DNA of 64,000 bases from Diatrype stigma (GCA_022225965.2 JAKJXP020000126.1:49833-113832), one strand, 5' to 3'. Counted from the stretch's first letter, positions 21,499 to 33,276 are shown. Notes: generated by a model from the sequence alone, not told the origin. A program made the numbers and translations.

Positions 21499-22969
21499 GC
21501 GCATGCGGTTGCGGCACCATCACGATCACGATCACCGTCACCTACAAGACTTTATCGAGAAGATGAATGATGAGCAGTTAGCAAGGCGTTCTTTGCGAGC
21601 GCTTAGTTATTCATTCATGGAGGGATGATGATATTTCCTTTTGTCTTTTCACGGACGGATCACGGTACTTGTAAGAGGCAGTTATTCCTGCGAATGAACG
21701 AGATACTTTGTGTTATTTTTTAGGCGGCAGCTGGGGAGATTTGAAGCTCCCATGGGGTTTGTTTTGAGAGGGAAAGGAGGGAGGGAACTGGCGTCAGCGT
21801 GATTCCTAGTAGGTGACTGTACATGAGTTATTGTAAGTGTAGAGCCAGCCCTTTTAGTAGTGGGGAGCTCCGTGTATCAATAAAGCTACTGTCCGTCCTA
21901 CTAAAAAGTATATCGGTGGTTCTTAATGTCCGTCATTTCCTGGACATAATGATGCCTGTTCCACAAGCCGAGGACGAGTCTACGCATCAGCTCGGCCACG
22001 ACGATAATCAGGTAGGTCTCAGAACCATACATCTCCTGAAGCAACCCCCTGGGGAAACCCTAGTTAGTACTATCGACACCAACAGATGCCCCCTTGACGT
22101 TAATCCATTTGCGCTGGAAGGACCTATGTAGTTCTTAGATCATGAGACTGTATTGCGCGCACAAAATAAGAATTATCACGTATGTTGTTTCACGTAATCC
22201 ATTGAAGTATTTTTTATTATATTTCATTTGATTGTATTCTCCTGTTCTTATCGGAACAGTTATCTGCCGAACCTAGCGTTCGGCGGCTGCATTGCATTAT
22301 TCATTTTAATCCGTCTAAACTAGTGAAGTACTCGGCCTTCTTGCCTTTCTGCTCCCATTCACCCCTTTTCTTTCGTCTGTAAAAAATACTAATAATCATA
22401 TATATAAAGGCTGACTGGACAAGTCAAATGGTGACGGGATATCATGGAACCGCACCTACTATCGAGGTCCGTCGGGTATGGGTATGGGTATGTGAGCAAT
22501 AAATAGGTAGGTAGGTAGGGAGGGCAAATGCCGCATTATATGGTATGTAGAAACAAAGCAAAAGTATGGTGATATAACGAAGGAAACTGTAGAATGTATG
22601 CATATGGGTAAGTATGAGGTAGAAAGGTCGATAGGTAGGCAGTGGTAAGCAGTAACTTCAACCAGCCAGCCCGATGGCAACAGCGAAGACAAGCTCCGGC
22701 TTGCCGATAGCAATAGTAGTAAATCTTCAAGAAAATACCCGTCCCCCAGAACGACCACCAGCCACCAGTACCGTGTCCAGTTCCCATTAATCCATAGTAT
22801 CCAGAATCCATATCCGTCCTTCCTTCTTTTTTCTCCTCAACTTTCATTCCTGTATGTCTGCCCCTCTCTACTTTAAATGAGAAACGCTCCAGAGAACTCC
22901 TCAGAATCTTCAAAACGAAATCGATCATTGACGACGCATTCAACGGATTCAACCGATCATGCGTTCGGA
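21499..22969. other. Intergenic between tail-to-tail genes
   Basis: 3' flanks of the RRM gene and of the large disordered-protein gene. Contains simple tracts, for example GGTATGGGTATGGGTATG near 22475 and GGTAGGTAGGTAGG near 22505. No gene seen. Confidence 0.4.
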
Positions 22970-25900
22970 TCAGTCCCAATCTCCAAACTCCCCCGCCCCA
23001 TACGGGTTCCACTCCTGGCCCGGGTACGACGTGGCGCTCATCATGGGGATGCCGTCGTCATCGTCGTTGACAGCGGCCAGCTCGACCGGCTGGTCGACCA
23101 GGATCTTCTCCTCCGGCTCCACCGGGGCCGCCATCACCGGCTGCTGCTGCATCGACGTTGGCAACGTGGGCTGTTGCAGCAAGTTCTTCCGCTTCGAGTC
23201 GTCCGGGAAGTCGTCGTCGTCCACCCCACCCTTCGCGTTGCTCGGGTCGTAGAAGCCGGGCTGCTGCTCCGGCGGTGCCGGAATATTGCGCGGCGTTGTC
23301 GCCGCCGCGGCGGTCGCGTCGTAGGCATCGTCTGACGAGCTGCTACTACCACTGCCATTGCCAGCCGTCATCGGAATAGGGGCCGCCACCATGACGGAGG
23401 GCTGGTTCGCGCGGTCGACGTTGATGTGCATGTGCATGTTCGTGTTCATGCTCTGGCTGGAGACCTGTTGCGTCAAGGGGCGGTGCTGTTGGTGCTCGAG
23501 CGGCTCCGGGCTGACCACCAGGGACCTGTCGATAGGCACATTGTAGGTGGTGTTGGTGTCAGCAGGACCGAGAGACGCGCTTCTGGTGTGATCGTGTTGG
23601 CCCGTCGCGCCGCTAGAGGTGATCGCAGCGGCTTGCGAGGTCATGCGGCTGAGATCGCTGAGGGGCCGCCCTTGTTGTTGTTGCTGCTGCTGGATTAAGT
23701 TCAGGTCTCTTGGCGCCGGTGCGGACGAACTCCGCTGCTCTCTGGCAATGATGTTGTTTATCGGCCTGTAGGGCATGGCGGGATCGGAACGGGAATAGTT
23801 CTCCGGCGAGATCGGGTGGCCGTTGCTATCACCTTGCTGGACCGCCTGCTGTGGAGTAGGAACCTGCGACCCCGACAAGGGCTGAGGGGTATGCGTAGGA
23901 GCGCCACCGCTTGCAACTGAAAACTGCTGGGCGGGGGTCGGAGCCTGGATGACGATGTTGGCAGGTAGAGGTTGTCCGGGCTGATGATACCCCTGAGGAG
24001 CACCATTAGGAGAAGGTTGAGGCTGTTGTAGTCCGCCGACCTGGACCTGGCCATAGGGTGAATCGTGTGGTGGCGTTGCATTATGGCGTGGCTGCCCAGG
24101 GAATTGGCTCTGCGCGTGTTGCGGAACTGGATAGTGTTGAACGGGAGCTTGCTGTGGGTTTTGCGGCATCATGCGAGGATCCCATTGCTGACCTGGGGTA
24201 CCTTGTGGCGGTGGCGGTGGCCGGACCTGGTATTGCTGTAAAGGAGGCGTTACTGAAGGGCTGGCGCTGTGACGACCAACATCGTACGGGGATATATCCA
24301 CCGTGCCTGGCTCGTTGTATCCATGAACAGCCTGGTAGGCACCGGGTATAGGCATTGGAGCATATTGCGGCTCTGCTGGATTCCGAGCCGACGGTTTCTG
24401 TTGTGGTTGTGCCTGTGGGGGGTATTGTGCTTGGCCCGGGAATGGCTGTGGCAGTTGCCCAGGAACCCCAGGGCCTTGCGGAGGCATCTGACCACGGCCT
24501 GCCATCGTCTGGTATAGGGGCATTGGTATTTGGCCACGTCCACCTTGCATTTGCGGCGGCAACTGTCCCCGACCTGCTTGCTGGGCTTGCATCTGGGCTT
24601 GCATCTGGGCTTGCATTTGAGCCTGCATCTGAGCATGTATATGAGGCGGAATCATCTGGCCTCGGCCCTGTCCCGGTGGCGGCATGGCCTGGTGTTGGCC
24701 CGGAGGGAAAGGCTGACCCGGCTGGCCTGGCACGCCTGGTCGTAGAGCATTTGGCGGGATCTGCTGGCCGGGTTGAACTTTCTGCTGCTGCTGCTGCTGC
24801 TGCTGCTGTTGGGATTGTTGGGCCACCGATTGCTGCCTGCTTCGTTTGAAGGCATTCAAGATCTTTTGCGATGTTTTGCTCTTCTCCTTGGGGGGCTGTG
24901 GCGGCGGCATGGCCTGAATCACTGTCTTGGTCCTAGGTCCAAGCAACTTGCTTACCGGGCTCAGCTGCTCTTCCTCGACCCTGTCGGCTTGGGCGTCGCT
25001 CTTGCGAGGCTGAGGCGATATAGACCGGAAGAACTTCGAAGGGCGCGACTGAACTGCCTGCTCTTTCGATCCAGGTAGAGCTCCTGTCATCTGGGGGGTG
25101 GGTTGGAAACCGGGGCCTAGCCTGGGTACTCCAACTTGGCCAGGTCTGTCTCCATTCTCTTGTCGTGCTTCGCTTATTTGCTCCTGCGACGCGTTAGATA
25201 TGCTGCTGCTTCCCTGTTGGCTGGACTGAACGGCGCCACTAGTTTGAGATGCGGATTGCTGTCCGCTTGCAGATGGCTTTGGTGACGCAGTGATATGTGA
25301 CTGTGCAGAGGATTCTGGAGTTTGGGTCCGAGGTATAGGCGACGGTGCTGGTGAAGGTAACGATGGTTGCCTCATGGACTCCGGTGCATCGAGATCAGGG
25401 GCCTTCTGTGCCGGAGACTGTGTAGTTGTCTCTTCCTCGTGGGCAGTAGCGGACGTCTGATCGTGCTCGCTCACCGACCCCGCAGGATGCGTAACGGCGC
25501 TGTTAGGTTGAGTGATAGTAGAAACACTCTGGGCAGAATTCATAGATCCACGCTCCTGGCGTGCTGGGGGCGAACCTACAGGTTTCCTACTGGGCGCGAG
25601 AAGGTTTGTCATAGGAGCCTCATCTGCATTCAGAGGCTCCTGCGACGAGCGCGGAGAGGGCTGAGAAGAAACGTTCAGAGCTGCACCGGCTGCAGCTAGA
25701 CCGTCTCCGGCCTGCTTTGACGGCGTAACAGGGTTTGAATGAAGCGGATGTTGGTCTTCAGATGGGGGTGACAGCCGCTTGATTGGTGGAGGTGCAAGAT
25801 TGGTTGCGAGGTCTGGTTGATGGAAGTGAGCGAATTGCTGCTCCTGCCCCGCCGCGACACCAGGCGGCCCAAGTGGAGGAATGGCAGTCTGTGAGAGTTG

Positions 25901-28900
25901 CTTAGCATGTCCGATTTTCCCTGCCGGCCCAGCCATTTGCCGTCTTAAAGTTGAGGCATCGCTTGTCGCCGGCCGAGGTGTGTGACTGGGAGGTAATTTG
26001 CGACTGGCGAACGGTGGGTTGGGTGGCATTTGAGGATGGAACTGTTGTCCCGGTGCTGGCCCAGCAAATTGGCCTTGAGGGGCGACTTGTTGCCCAGGCT
26101 GTGGTTTTGATTCGTTTCCTTTGCCTTTATTGCCGAACAAGCCACTGAATATTCTTCTGCCAGAGCTCTTTTCGCGCTCCTCGTTCGAATTTTTCGAATC
26201 CACGCTGAACTTGCTCTGAGCGGCCACGGGCGGGGGTCGCATTGGATGTGGCCCTGCAGCGCCAGGGGTAATTGGACCCGATGGCTTTTGCTGCGTATAA
26301 GGGGTAGCAAACCCAGGATTGCGAGCATCGCCAGAGCCTGCGGCCGAGTCAGCCGACTGTGTCGCGACGACCTTCACCGGCTGATCATCTTTCATAGCCG
26401 TTGTCGGGGGTCCCGGGTTGACCTTGAACAGACCTTTGAAATCGGACAGTCTCTTCTTAGCCACCGAGTCCGGACCATCGGCATGGTTCTGTCCTGGCGG
26501 AGGCTCCATGGAAGCCGTTCTTACTATATTCAGGCTAGATCTCGATTTATGCTGGGAGCTATCTCCAGCGGCACCGGAGAATATGCGCTTCTTGTCGGGT
26601 GGCGTTAAACCACCAAGCTTGGTGTCTCCGCTTGTGGAACTTGCGTCCGAACCATCGTCTCCGCGCTTGGGTGTTGTCAGGATATCGGAGACTGAGCCCC
26701 CCCTTGCCCGACCAAATTTGCTGCCTATCTCTTTGAAAATTTCTGTTGCGTTACCCCGTTTCCCTCCCTGGTCAGTAGAGCCATCAGTTCGAGATCGAGG
26801 TCGCTCAAGTGGCTGCGCCTTATAAGGTTGGTCCTGACTTGGAGGCAGACTTGGCGGTGCCTGACGCTGGGGAGCGACAAATAGATTTGGAAACCGTTGT
26901 GCTGATATTGGAGGAATACTGTTCTTGTGTCGTTGGGGCAGCTGCGATGGGCCAGGAGATACACTTGTTTCTTTGTCATAGGCGAAGTAACCAGGCTGGG
27001 GCAAAGGGGGGCTCGTTCCTGATCGATTCCTGCTTGGAGAGATCAAGGGTTCTGAGAGATGAGACTCCTCCAGCTTCCATTGGCCGCCTGGGGGGAATCT
27101 TTGAACCGGGTTGCCCCCGGGCTGTGACATGAACGCAAGGCCTTGGCTACCTGACATGGAGGAGCTAGCTTGCCCGGGCCCCTTCCCAAAAGCTTGCTGA
27201 GGCCCCGATGACATATCGCGGCCTATCAAAATCTGTTGTGCCTTCGGCGCCATCCCCAAGGGCTGGGCTGATGCCATTTGAGCACCACTCCGCCCAGGAT
27301 GCAATGCGCTGGGGACTTGGTGTGATGATGAGCCATACCCGTTTTGATCCTGCGACAACCGCTGGCCATTCATAGGCTGCAGCGCCGGCGCCGGCTGTGT
27401 AGAGCTCTGAGATCGTGATGCGCTTGCGTGGAACGCGATATGATCTTTCTGGCCTCGTCCAGGAAGCTGCCCATCAGGGGATTGTAAGCCCAAGCCAGCT
27501 GGCACGGGGGGCACAGGCGGGATATCATCATCGTCGTCAAGGGGGTCGATGGGTGAGGGAATCGAGTCGACATCGTCCCCGGGGCCTGTCCTCGACGTGA
27601 GATCGAGAGCCGAAGTCCGACGAATGGGCGGCAAGCCGACAAAGGAGGATTGCCGGGTAGGCGAACCAGATTTGGTGGGCGCAGCATTTCTAGGAGCTGG
27701 CACATGAACCGACTTGGCCGCCATTGACGCAGTCATCGTCGATTGCGATTCGACGTCGTGAATCGGAGCTATAGTGTTGGGATGTAAGATAGGTCGTCGG
27801 GTGTTTTCTTCGATCCAAGCCGAAGAATTATGATGTGTAGTTAATTGTACGGCATGATGCGTGATATCAGAGGTCGCTGCTGGAGAACGTAAAAGTCTAG
27901 AGTGATCTATCCTACCAAGGGTTCCCGAGCCAGAATGGACCTGTTCTAGCGGATACTGATCAATGGGTGCAGACACCTGCGATCCCGAATCTACGATGGG
28001 CGGTTGAGGATTCTCGTCGTGGTTACTAATACTAGGCACCGACGTCAATGAGCGTGTTTCGGAGACGGGCGAGACTAGGTCCGGCTGAGGAAAATAGTGG
28101 CGACCGGTAGAGGGGACAATATCACCACCACTACTTGGTGATGAGGGAGCAGTATTATAATTAAGTGAATGCGATGACGATGGCACTATTGGAGAAATCA
28201 ACGGCGATGGGAGGGACGACGACACGAGCGTTGTATTATGTGGTGGTGGTGGTGCAGGCGGTGGTGATGGTAAAGTGCAGATAGACGGATGCAACTGGTG
28301 GATCCGGGGAGATGACGGTGTGAGAGGACTGGAAATATTAAACGTGTCGGTGCCGCGCACTTGCGGCTGCGATGAGAGTGTTGGAGCTCGGGCTGTTGGT
28401 GCTGAGCTCTGTGTCTGGGTGGGAAAATGAGCAGGAGCAATAACGGAACCAGCTGTCACGGCTGTATGTTCATTGCTGGGCCTAGAACGAGAAGGGCAAG
28501 GATCGCATGGACTCCAGGGACTGTGGTGAGCACCCGCAAGAGAGTATTGGTGAGGCTGCGAGGATGGGGAAGACTGCGACTGGGGGGCGCTATAACCGCG
28601 TGAAGCTACTCCTCCCGAGGTGGTACTACCTTTGTTCGTGGGATGGTGATTGGCTACATGTCTAATCGGGCTCTGGCCCTGTCGCTGATGGCCCTGCCGC
28701 TGATAGCCCGCCTGCCCTGCTGCACCGTCGTGGTGCAGCTGTTGCAGCTGTTGCAGCTGTTGCAGGTGATGCAGGTGATGGGCGTCGTGACGCGGCGTCG
28801 GTACCGCTCCGGTGGTTTTTTGGGAAGCGGAGGCTTCGTAATTGTCGTCGTGTTCTGCGCGCTGGGTTCGAAACAGCAGCAATGAACTTAAGGAGGATAG

Positions 28901-29131
28901 CGAACGAGCCTTTTGGTGGTGACCGCCTCTGTTGCGAGTTATTGGGGTTGGCGCTGGCGTTGGCGTTGGCTCTGGCGTTGGTTTCGCTTCCCGGGCATCG
29001 GTGTCCCTGTCGAGCCGTGTGCTAGAAGCCGAGCGTTCTCTGAGTGCGCTAATCCTCCAGAAGGAGTGATGTTCATTTCGGACCCTGGAATCCGGTGCGG
29101 CGTCGGTTTTGGCTGGGTCCAGCGCTTTGCC
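22970..29131 (-). CDS. Very large disordered Gln/Pro/Ser-rich fungal protein
   Basis: The visible frame from an acceptor (CATTTAG, 29133-29132) to the stop at 22970 gives 2,053 residues; the first exon upstream was not found, so the N-terminus is incomplete. Near its start are GKALDPAK and SFWRISALRERSASS. The rest is almost wholly disordered, with poly-Gln tracts (CAG runs at about 24781-24812 and 23678-23697), a Met/Gln-rich repeat near 24590-24640, and an acidic end EWNPYGAGEFGDWD. Five short basic/hydrophobic segments interrupt the disorder: IFKEIGSKFGRAR, RLSDFKGLFKV, RIFSGLFGNKGKG, KFFRSISPQPRK and KILNAFKRSRQ. I do not recognise an enzymatic domain; a scaffold or membrane/cytoskeleton-associated role is possible but unproven. 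Confidence 0.75.
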   Translation of the reverse strand, partial: GKALDPAKTDAAPDSRVRNEHHSFWRISALRERSASSTRLDRDTDAREAKPTPEPTPTPAPTPITRNRGGHHQKARSLSSLSSLLLFRTQRAEHDDNYEASASQKTTGAVPTPRHDAHHLHHLQQLQQLQQLHHDGAAGQAGYQRQGHQRQGQSPIRHVANHHPTNKGSTTSGGVASRGYSAPQSQSSPSSQPHQYSLAGAHHSPWSPCDPCPSRSRPSNEHTAVTAGSVIAPAHFPTQTQSSAPTARAPTLSSQPQVRGTDTFNISSPLTPSSPRIHQLHPSICTLPSPPPAPPPPHNTTLVSSSLPSPLISPIVPSSSHSLNYNTAPSSPSSGGDIVPSTGRHYFPQPDLVSPVSETRSLTSVPSISNHDENPQPPIVDSGSQVSAPIDQYPLEQVHSGSGTLGRIDHSRLLRSPAATSDITHHAVQLTTHHNSSAWIEENTRRPILHPNTIAPIHDVESQSTMTASMAAKSVHVPAPRNAAPTKSGSPTRQSSFVGLPPIRRTSALDLTSRTGPGDDVDSIPSPIDPLDDDDDIPPVPPVPAGLGLQSPDGQLPGRGQKDHIAFHASASRSQSSTQPAPALQPMNGQRLSQDQNGYGSSSHQVPSALHPGRSGAQMASAQPLGMAPKAQQILIGRDMSSGPQQAFGKGPGQASSSMSGSQGLAFMSQPGGNPVQRFPPGGQWKLEESHLSEPLISPSRNRSGTSPPLPQPGYFAYDKETSVSPGPSQLPQRHKNSIPPISAQRFPNLFVAPQRQAPPSLPPSQDQPYKAQPLERPRSRTDGSTDQGGKRGNATEIFKEIGSKFGRARGGSVSDILTTPKRGDDGSDASSTSGDTKLGGLTPPDKKRIFSGAAGDSSQHKSRSSLNIVRTASMEPPPGQNHADGPDSVAKKRLSDFKGLFKVNPGPPTTAMKDDQPVKVVATQSADSAAGSGDARNPGFATPYTQQKPSGPITPGAAGPHPMRPPPVAAQSKFSVDSKNSNEEREKSSGRRIFSGLFGNKGKGNESKPQPGQQVAPQGQFAGPAPGQQFHPQMPPNPPFASRKLPPSHTPRPATSDASTLRRQMAGPAGKIGHAKQLSQTAIPPLGPPGVAAGQEQQFAHFHQPDLATNLAPPPIKRLSPPSEDQHPLHSNPVTPSKQAGDGLAAAGAALNVSSQPSPRSSQEPLNADEAPMTNLLAPSRKPVGSPPARQERGSMNSAQSVSTITQPNSAVTHPAGSVSEHDQTSATAHEEETTTQSPAQKAPDLDAPESMRQPSLPSPAPSPIPRTQTPESSAQSHITASPKPSASGQQSASQTSGAVQSSQQGSSSISNASQEQISEARQENGDRPGQVGVPRLGPGFQPTPQMTGALPGSKEQAVQSRPSKFFRSISPQPRKSDAQADRVEEEQLSPVSKLLGPRTKTVIQAMPPPQPPKEKSKTSQKILNAFKRSRQQSVAQQSQQQQQQQQQQKVQPGQQIPPNALRPGVPGQPGQPFPPGQHQAMPPPGQGRGQMIPPHIHAQMQAQMQAQMQAQMQAQQAGRGQLPPQMQGGRGQIPMPLYQTMAGRGQMPPQGPGVPGQLPQPFPGQAQYPPQAQPQQKPSARNPAEPQYAPMPIPGAYQAVHGYNEPGTVDISPYDVGRHSASPSVTPPLQQYQVRPPPPPQGTPGQQWDPRMMPQNPQQAPVQHYPVPQHAQSQFPGQPRHNATPPHDSPYGQVQVGGLQQPQPSPNGAPQGYHQPGQPLPANIVIQAPTPAQQFSVASGGAPTHTPQPLSGSQVPTPQQAVQQGDSNGHPISPENYSRSDPAMPYRPINNIIAREQRSSSAPAPRDLNLIQQQQQQQGRPLSDLSRMTSQAAAITSSGATGQHDHTRSASLGPADTNTTYNVPIDRSLVVSPEPLEHQQHRPLTQQVSSQSMNTNMHMHINVDRANQPSVMVAAPIPMTAGNGSGSSSSSDDAYDATAAAATTPRNIPAPPEQQPGFYDPSNAKGGVDDDDFPDDSKRKNLLQQPTLPTSMQQQPVMAAPVEPEEKILVDQPVELAAVNDDDDGIPMMSATSYPGQEWNPYGAGEFGDWD
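24781..24812 (-). repeat. CAG trinucleotide run (poly-Gln)
   Basis: About ten CTG units on the plus strand, coding a Gln run on the minus strand. Likely length-variable. Confidence 0.9.
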
Positions 29132-30054
29132 CTAAATGAAATAAACCCTTCTATTAATAACCGCCGGTCCACAAAAGGGTTCGGGGATTTTAACGCTATG
29201 ATATTCCTCTTATACACATCACAGCTAAGCTTGGCTGTGTTGAGACAGAGCAGCCCTGAAGCAAGAAGAACGTCCAGAACACTGGAGAACAACTGGAGTA
29301 GTGAAGTGGAGGGAAGGATCGGCTATGGATGTATAGTTATAAGGTAGTATATATAGGTAGTAGTCTAGTATACTGCTAGACTACAGTACATAAGCATGCA
29401 GATAGGATGCGTTAGGTTGCTAGGTGGTGGGCGTATGGAAGATATAAATATCTGATGGACAACGGACGGTTGACTTGCATGTCGATCCAGAAAGAGGAGA
29501 GGGAGAGACCCGGATTATTCATAACATTGTATTCTTGACACCACTTGATTCACCTCGGGCTCGATCCAAGTGAAAGGGGGAAAGACGGATCGGTCGGGCT
29601 GGGTCTGAACACCACTTCCCATTCCGATCGCTGCCAGACTGAGTGGGTGCATGGCAACTCGGGTCGGTTGGATGAGCCGGCCCCCCACGGATCCAACGGG
29701 ATATGGTTTGCGACGAGAATCGATTCAACTGCAAAAAGGAAAATGCCAAGCCAAGTAAGTAAATATTCCCATCATAATCATACATCACTCCGCCTATTTA
29801 CGCCTTCCCGATTGTATTACCGAATCCCTACCGTATACATAGGTAACAACTGCTGTAACAGCATCGGCCGTGTGGTGTGCCCTCAGCCGGTGTGCCCTCA
29901 GCCGAGGGCAAGGTATCCGCCAACCGTCCGTGTGACCGCAATGAGTGCTTACAGTGATATCCCATTGTAACGCTGCCAGGAAAAGAGAAAAAGAAAAACG
30001 TCAACGTGCTAGGCGATTTCACAGTCTAGCTGAGGTGAAGAAGGCAATAAGATA
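29132..30054. other. Intergenic between two same-strand giant genes
   Basis: Should contain the missing first exon and promoter of the 22970-29131 gene and the 3' UTR of the next gene. A short direct duplication GCCGGTGTGCCCTCAGCCG lies near 29885-29905. No convincing first exon could be chosen. Confidence 0.4.
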
Positions 30055-33000
30055 TCAGAAAAATACCTTGTCGTTCGCTCGTTCGCGGAGCTTGTTTTTG
30101 CCCTTGCTGAACAGCTTCATCCCGGATTTTATGCCCTTGTTGCCAAATGCCCCCGCGGTATGAAGCAGTTCCTTGCCCTTTGCCCCAACCTGGTTCCCAG
30201 AATTATTAAACCCGCTCGTAGTTGGACCTGACGGTGCTAGTAGGTTGCCCGTCGATGTCCGTCTAGGTGGCCCCATCGCCGTATTAGGAGCGCTAGCATT
30301 AAGGTATTGTTGGTAATAAGGCTGTTGGGCGGATTGCTGCATGCCCAGGGGCGTTGATGGTGATTGGGCTACTGTGCTCGTCTGTTGGGAGTCGCCCTCT
30401 CGAGTTCCTTCTGGTTGCTCTAGCTGGATCTTCATATGCATAAGCCAATTCGATAACCCGGAATCCATGCCAAAGAATTGGTGACGGGTGTCATCAAACT
30501 TTTGTGTTCGTTGGTTGGGGGACGGTAGGCTCAGAATCTCCCTGAAAGCCATGATCTTCGAAGGCTGCGTCGCTGGATTTGCCGATGCTTCTATGCTTGT
30601 TGGTGGTAGAACAGCCAATGAATCTGAATGCTCAGATAGCGCTGGGTGTTCCGTCTGGGGAGGTTCGAAGAGATGCGAAGAGGATTCGATGAGAACCTTC
30701 TCCTCAGCCAAACTTCGGCGAACATCAACAGCCGGACTACTGTCAGTTGACAGGGAAACAGGCGACGGCTGATCGGGAGTAGCCACCCGGGCGGGCCCAT
30801 CAGCGTGATCGTTAGGCTTCGGGGGCTCGTGTGATGTGTCTGTGCCTTCAGGTTGTGTAAGTCTACTCGTTGCTCCGACGGGCTGCTCTGGGCTATGTTC
30901 ACTTGGTGATCCGGTATGTTGTCTCGTGGGTGAACCGGACTCTTTGGCGGTCTCGTTAGTTGACCCCGTTTTGGCGGGACCCATTGTTTCCCACGCCGGA
31001 GGCCGTTCCCACGAGAAGCGTCTGGGACGTTTCCCTGGTTCGAGCTCGGGTTCGGAAGTTCTCTTTGGACTCAGTGGTGCAACCGGCGGAATAGAAGTAT
31101 CCATGTGGGGCGTAGCATCAGTAGTACTTCTGGGCTCCGTAGACTGGTCGCTTGCAAGCATCGATTCATTCTTCAGTGCACGGCCAGTTTCCAGTAGTGT
31201 CTTCTCCTCCACCAGTGATAAGTAATCGTCGTAGACACCGGATAGGTACCTGCTTTCGCGTGTTGCCTCGTCTTGTTCTTGGTTTGGATTCATCAGAGCT
31301 TCATCATAACTTGACGAGTTCAATTGGCTCGGGCTTAAGGTCTTCATGATTTCCTCCCGCAGCTTATCGCTCTCCTTATATGGAGACCCGGTCCCGACAG
31401 TACTAGTAGTCGACTTCCGTTCAGTGTTCTCTACCGCGAAATCAGGTCGAGACATACTCAATCGATAAGGGTTCAGTGGAGCGGTCGGGGTATATTCAGA
31501 GGTTGTAGTTGCTCGTGATCGGTTGTCCAAAGATGCGTCATTGGTACTAGCTGTAGGTGGTGACTTGACGCCCTGGTTTCTCGATGCGTTCGCCGGGCCG
31601 AGAGGATTTTCGGTCTGGAGGGGTGGTAAAGAATGAGGCGTAGGGTGGTGTCCGGGCCCCGCAGAAACCACTTTCGAGGCTACAGCGTCGTCATGGTGCC
31701 CAGCAACGCTACCGAAGTCACCTTGATGTATCTGTGTAACCCTATCCGCTGGGGGCCCCCCAGCATTGTCACCCGCTGGAATACTTTTGATCTGCGTGGT
31801 GGGCTCAAGATCAGCAGGCGTACTGTAACCAGTGCCGTCCGGCGAAGCCTGTGCAGTCGTTACATCTTCAGTGCCCAACGCGCTTGTCTCTGATACCCAT
31901 CCTCCTGGTAGGTGTGGCCGCGATGGTGTTGGCTGTTGGCCAGTCGTATTAACGGGGCCCGAAGATCCTGATCGTGCATTGTCGCTGGATGAAGGCATTA
32001 TGATGCTGGGATTCGGGTCTAGCTTAGGTCCGTCTAATACACTCGATCGTTGTTGCGTCAGGACATCATCTTGTTCACCAGGCTTAGGAACGGACTGGCT
32101 CTCTGTAACAGATTGAAGCAAAGATCCTGGACCGGTGCTAAAGCGCAGAGACTTGGAGAAGAAATCCTCCCCAAATCCGGACACGCGTGACAAGTCAGGT
32201 AGTTTGGGGCTCGTGGAGAAACGCCGCGGGGGTCCATTCAGCTCCTCGTTGCCATCAAACCCAGCACCTTGAGTTGGCGGCTGGAGGGTATCATTACCAC
32301 CCTTGTTGGGCTCAACCTGGGTGTTGGCTAGCAACCGATCTAGACCATACTCACTCTTTCTCTCTGCGACAGGAGCCAGTGTTGATCTGGGGCTGCGGGG
32401 AGTACCGTCGTCTCTATCAAAACTGGTTCTTTTCTGTTGCTCTGTCGAGGACAGGGGGCCATTGGCCGGAGATGCGCTATCACCTCGGTTGCGAATACTG
32501 TCCGAACTAGGACGTCCAGATTCCGAGGATAGACGCTGCATCTCCTTCTCCTCGCCCAACCTCCGATAGACATCCGACGGTCGTATGAATGAGGGCTTTC
32601 CGGGAGCCTCTGAGCCTCCGGCACCGTATGGAGAAGCATCTGTCTTCTGGTCCAGCTGGGGGCGACTACCCGAGCTAGATCCAGGACGGGAGCCAGACGC
32701 AATGACATCTGCCGTATCCGAGCCCTCCTGTTGTTTCATGCTTCTCATACTGCTTTTACGTGGCGGGAAGCGAGATGCGGCCTGCCCCGTCGCGGCAATG
32801 GGTGGCGATGATCGGTTCTGCGAGATAGAAGAGGGAGCGGGGAAACTCGGGGCCCGGTGACTCAACACGGTCTGGGGTGCATTTGCCGGCGCAGGTTGGG
32901 AGAAGGTGCGCGGCGGCGGCATAAACGCAGACGAATGGGTAGTCGAAAGTTGGCCAGACTGGCCTGGCTGACGCACGCTCGGTTTCGCAGGCGGGGGCGG

Positions 33001-33276
33001 CTCTTCGGGCTCGTCGTCATAACTATCGTCCCCCCAATCGTCCCCATCGTAATTTTGAACCTTAGCTTCCACCCATTTCCTCGTCTTCGTTCTGTTGACG
33101 TTGGCCTTGTATGTAGGGGTGCCTGAGTTTGGAGTTCTTTCCAAGGTGTGTGGGATTAGTGGCAAGGACGACGACGGCGGAAGTCATTATACAATTTAGA
33201 GGATGAAGAAGACTACTAACACGGGGGAGAAAGGACTATTAGTTCGGATAACATTATTATACGAGCCTTCGTCCAT
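30055..33276 (-). CDS. Large disordered fungal protein, acidic N-terminus, basic C-terminal segment
   Basis: Main exon 33136-30055. A tentative first exon 33276-33263 with intron GTATAA..GGAAAG fits phase and gives 1,031 residues; another tiny first exon further upstream, or acceptor at 33119-33120 (CTCAG), cannot be excluded. The N-terminus has a conserved-looking TYKANVNRTKTRKWVEAKV then YDGDDWGDDSYDDE, a pattern I have seen in unnamed Pezizomycotina proteins. The middle is disordered, Ser/Pro-rich. Near the end are a helical LSNWLMHMKIQLEQPEG and a basic terminal segment with FGNKGIKSGMKLFSKGKNK. No enzyme motif is present. It shares the FGNKG motif and general build with the neighbouring giant protein. 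Function unknown. Confidence 0.72.

Noticed and set aside
22536..23012. 158-codon minus-strand frame at the end of the giant disordered gene
   Set aside because: Overlaps its 3' end in another frame; composition (Tyr/His/Trp-rich) is not protein-like and no motif is present.
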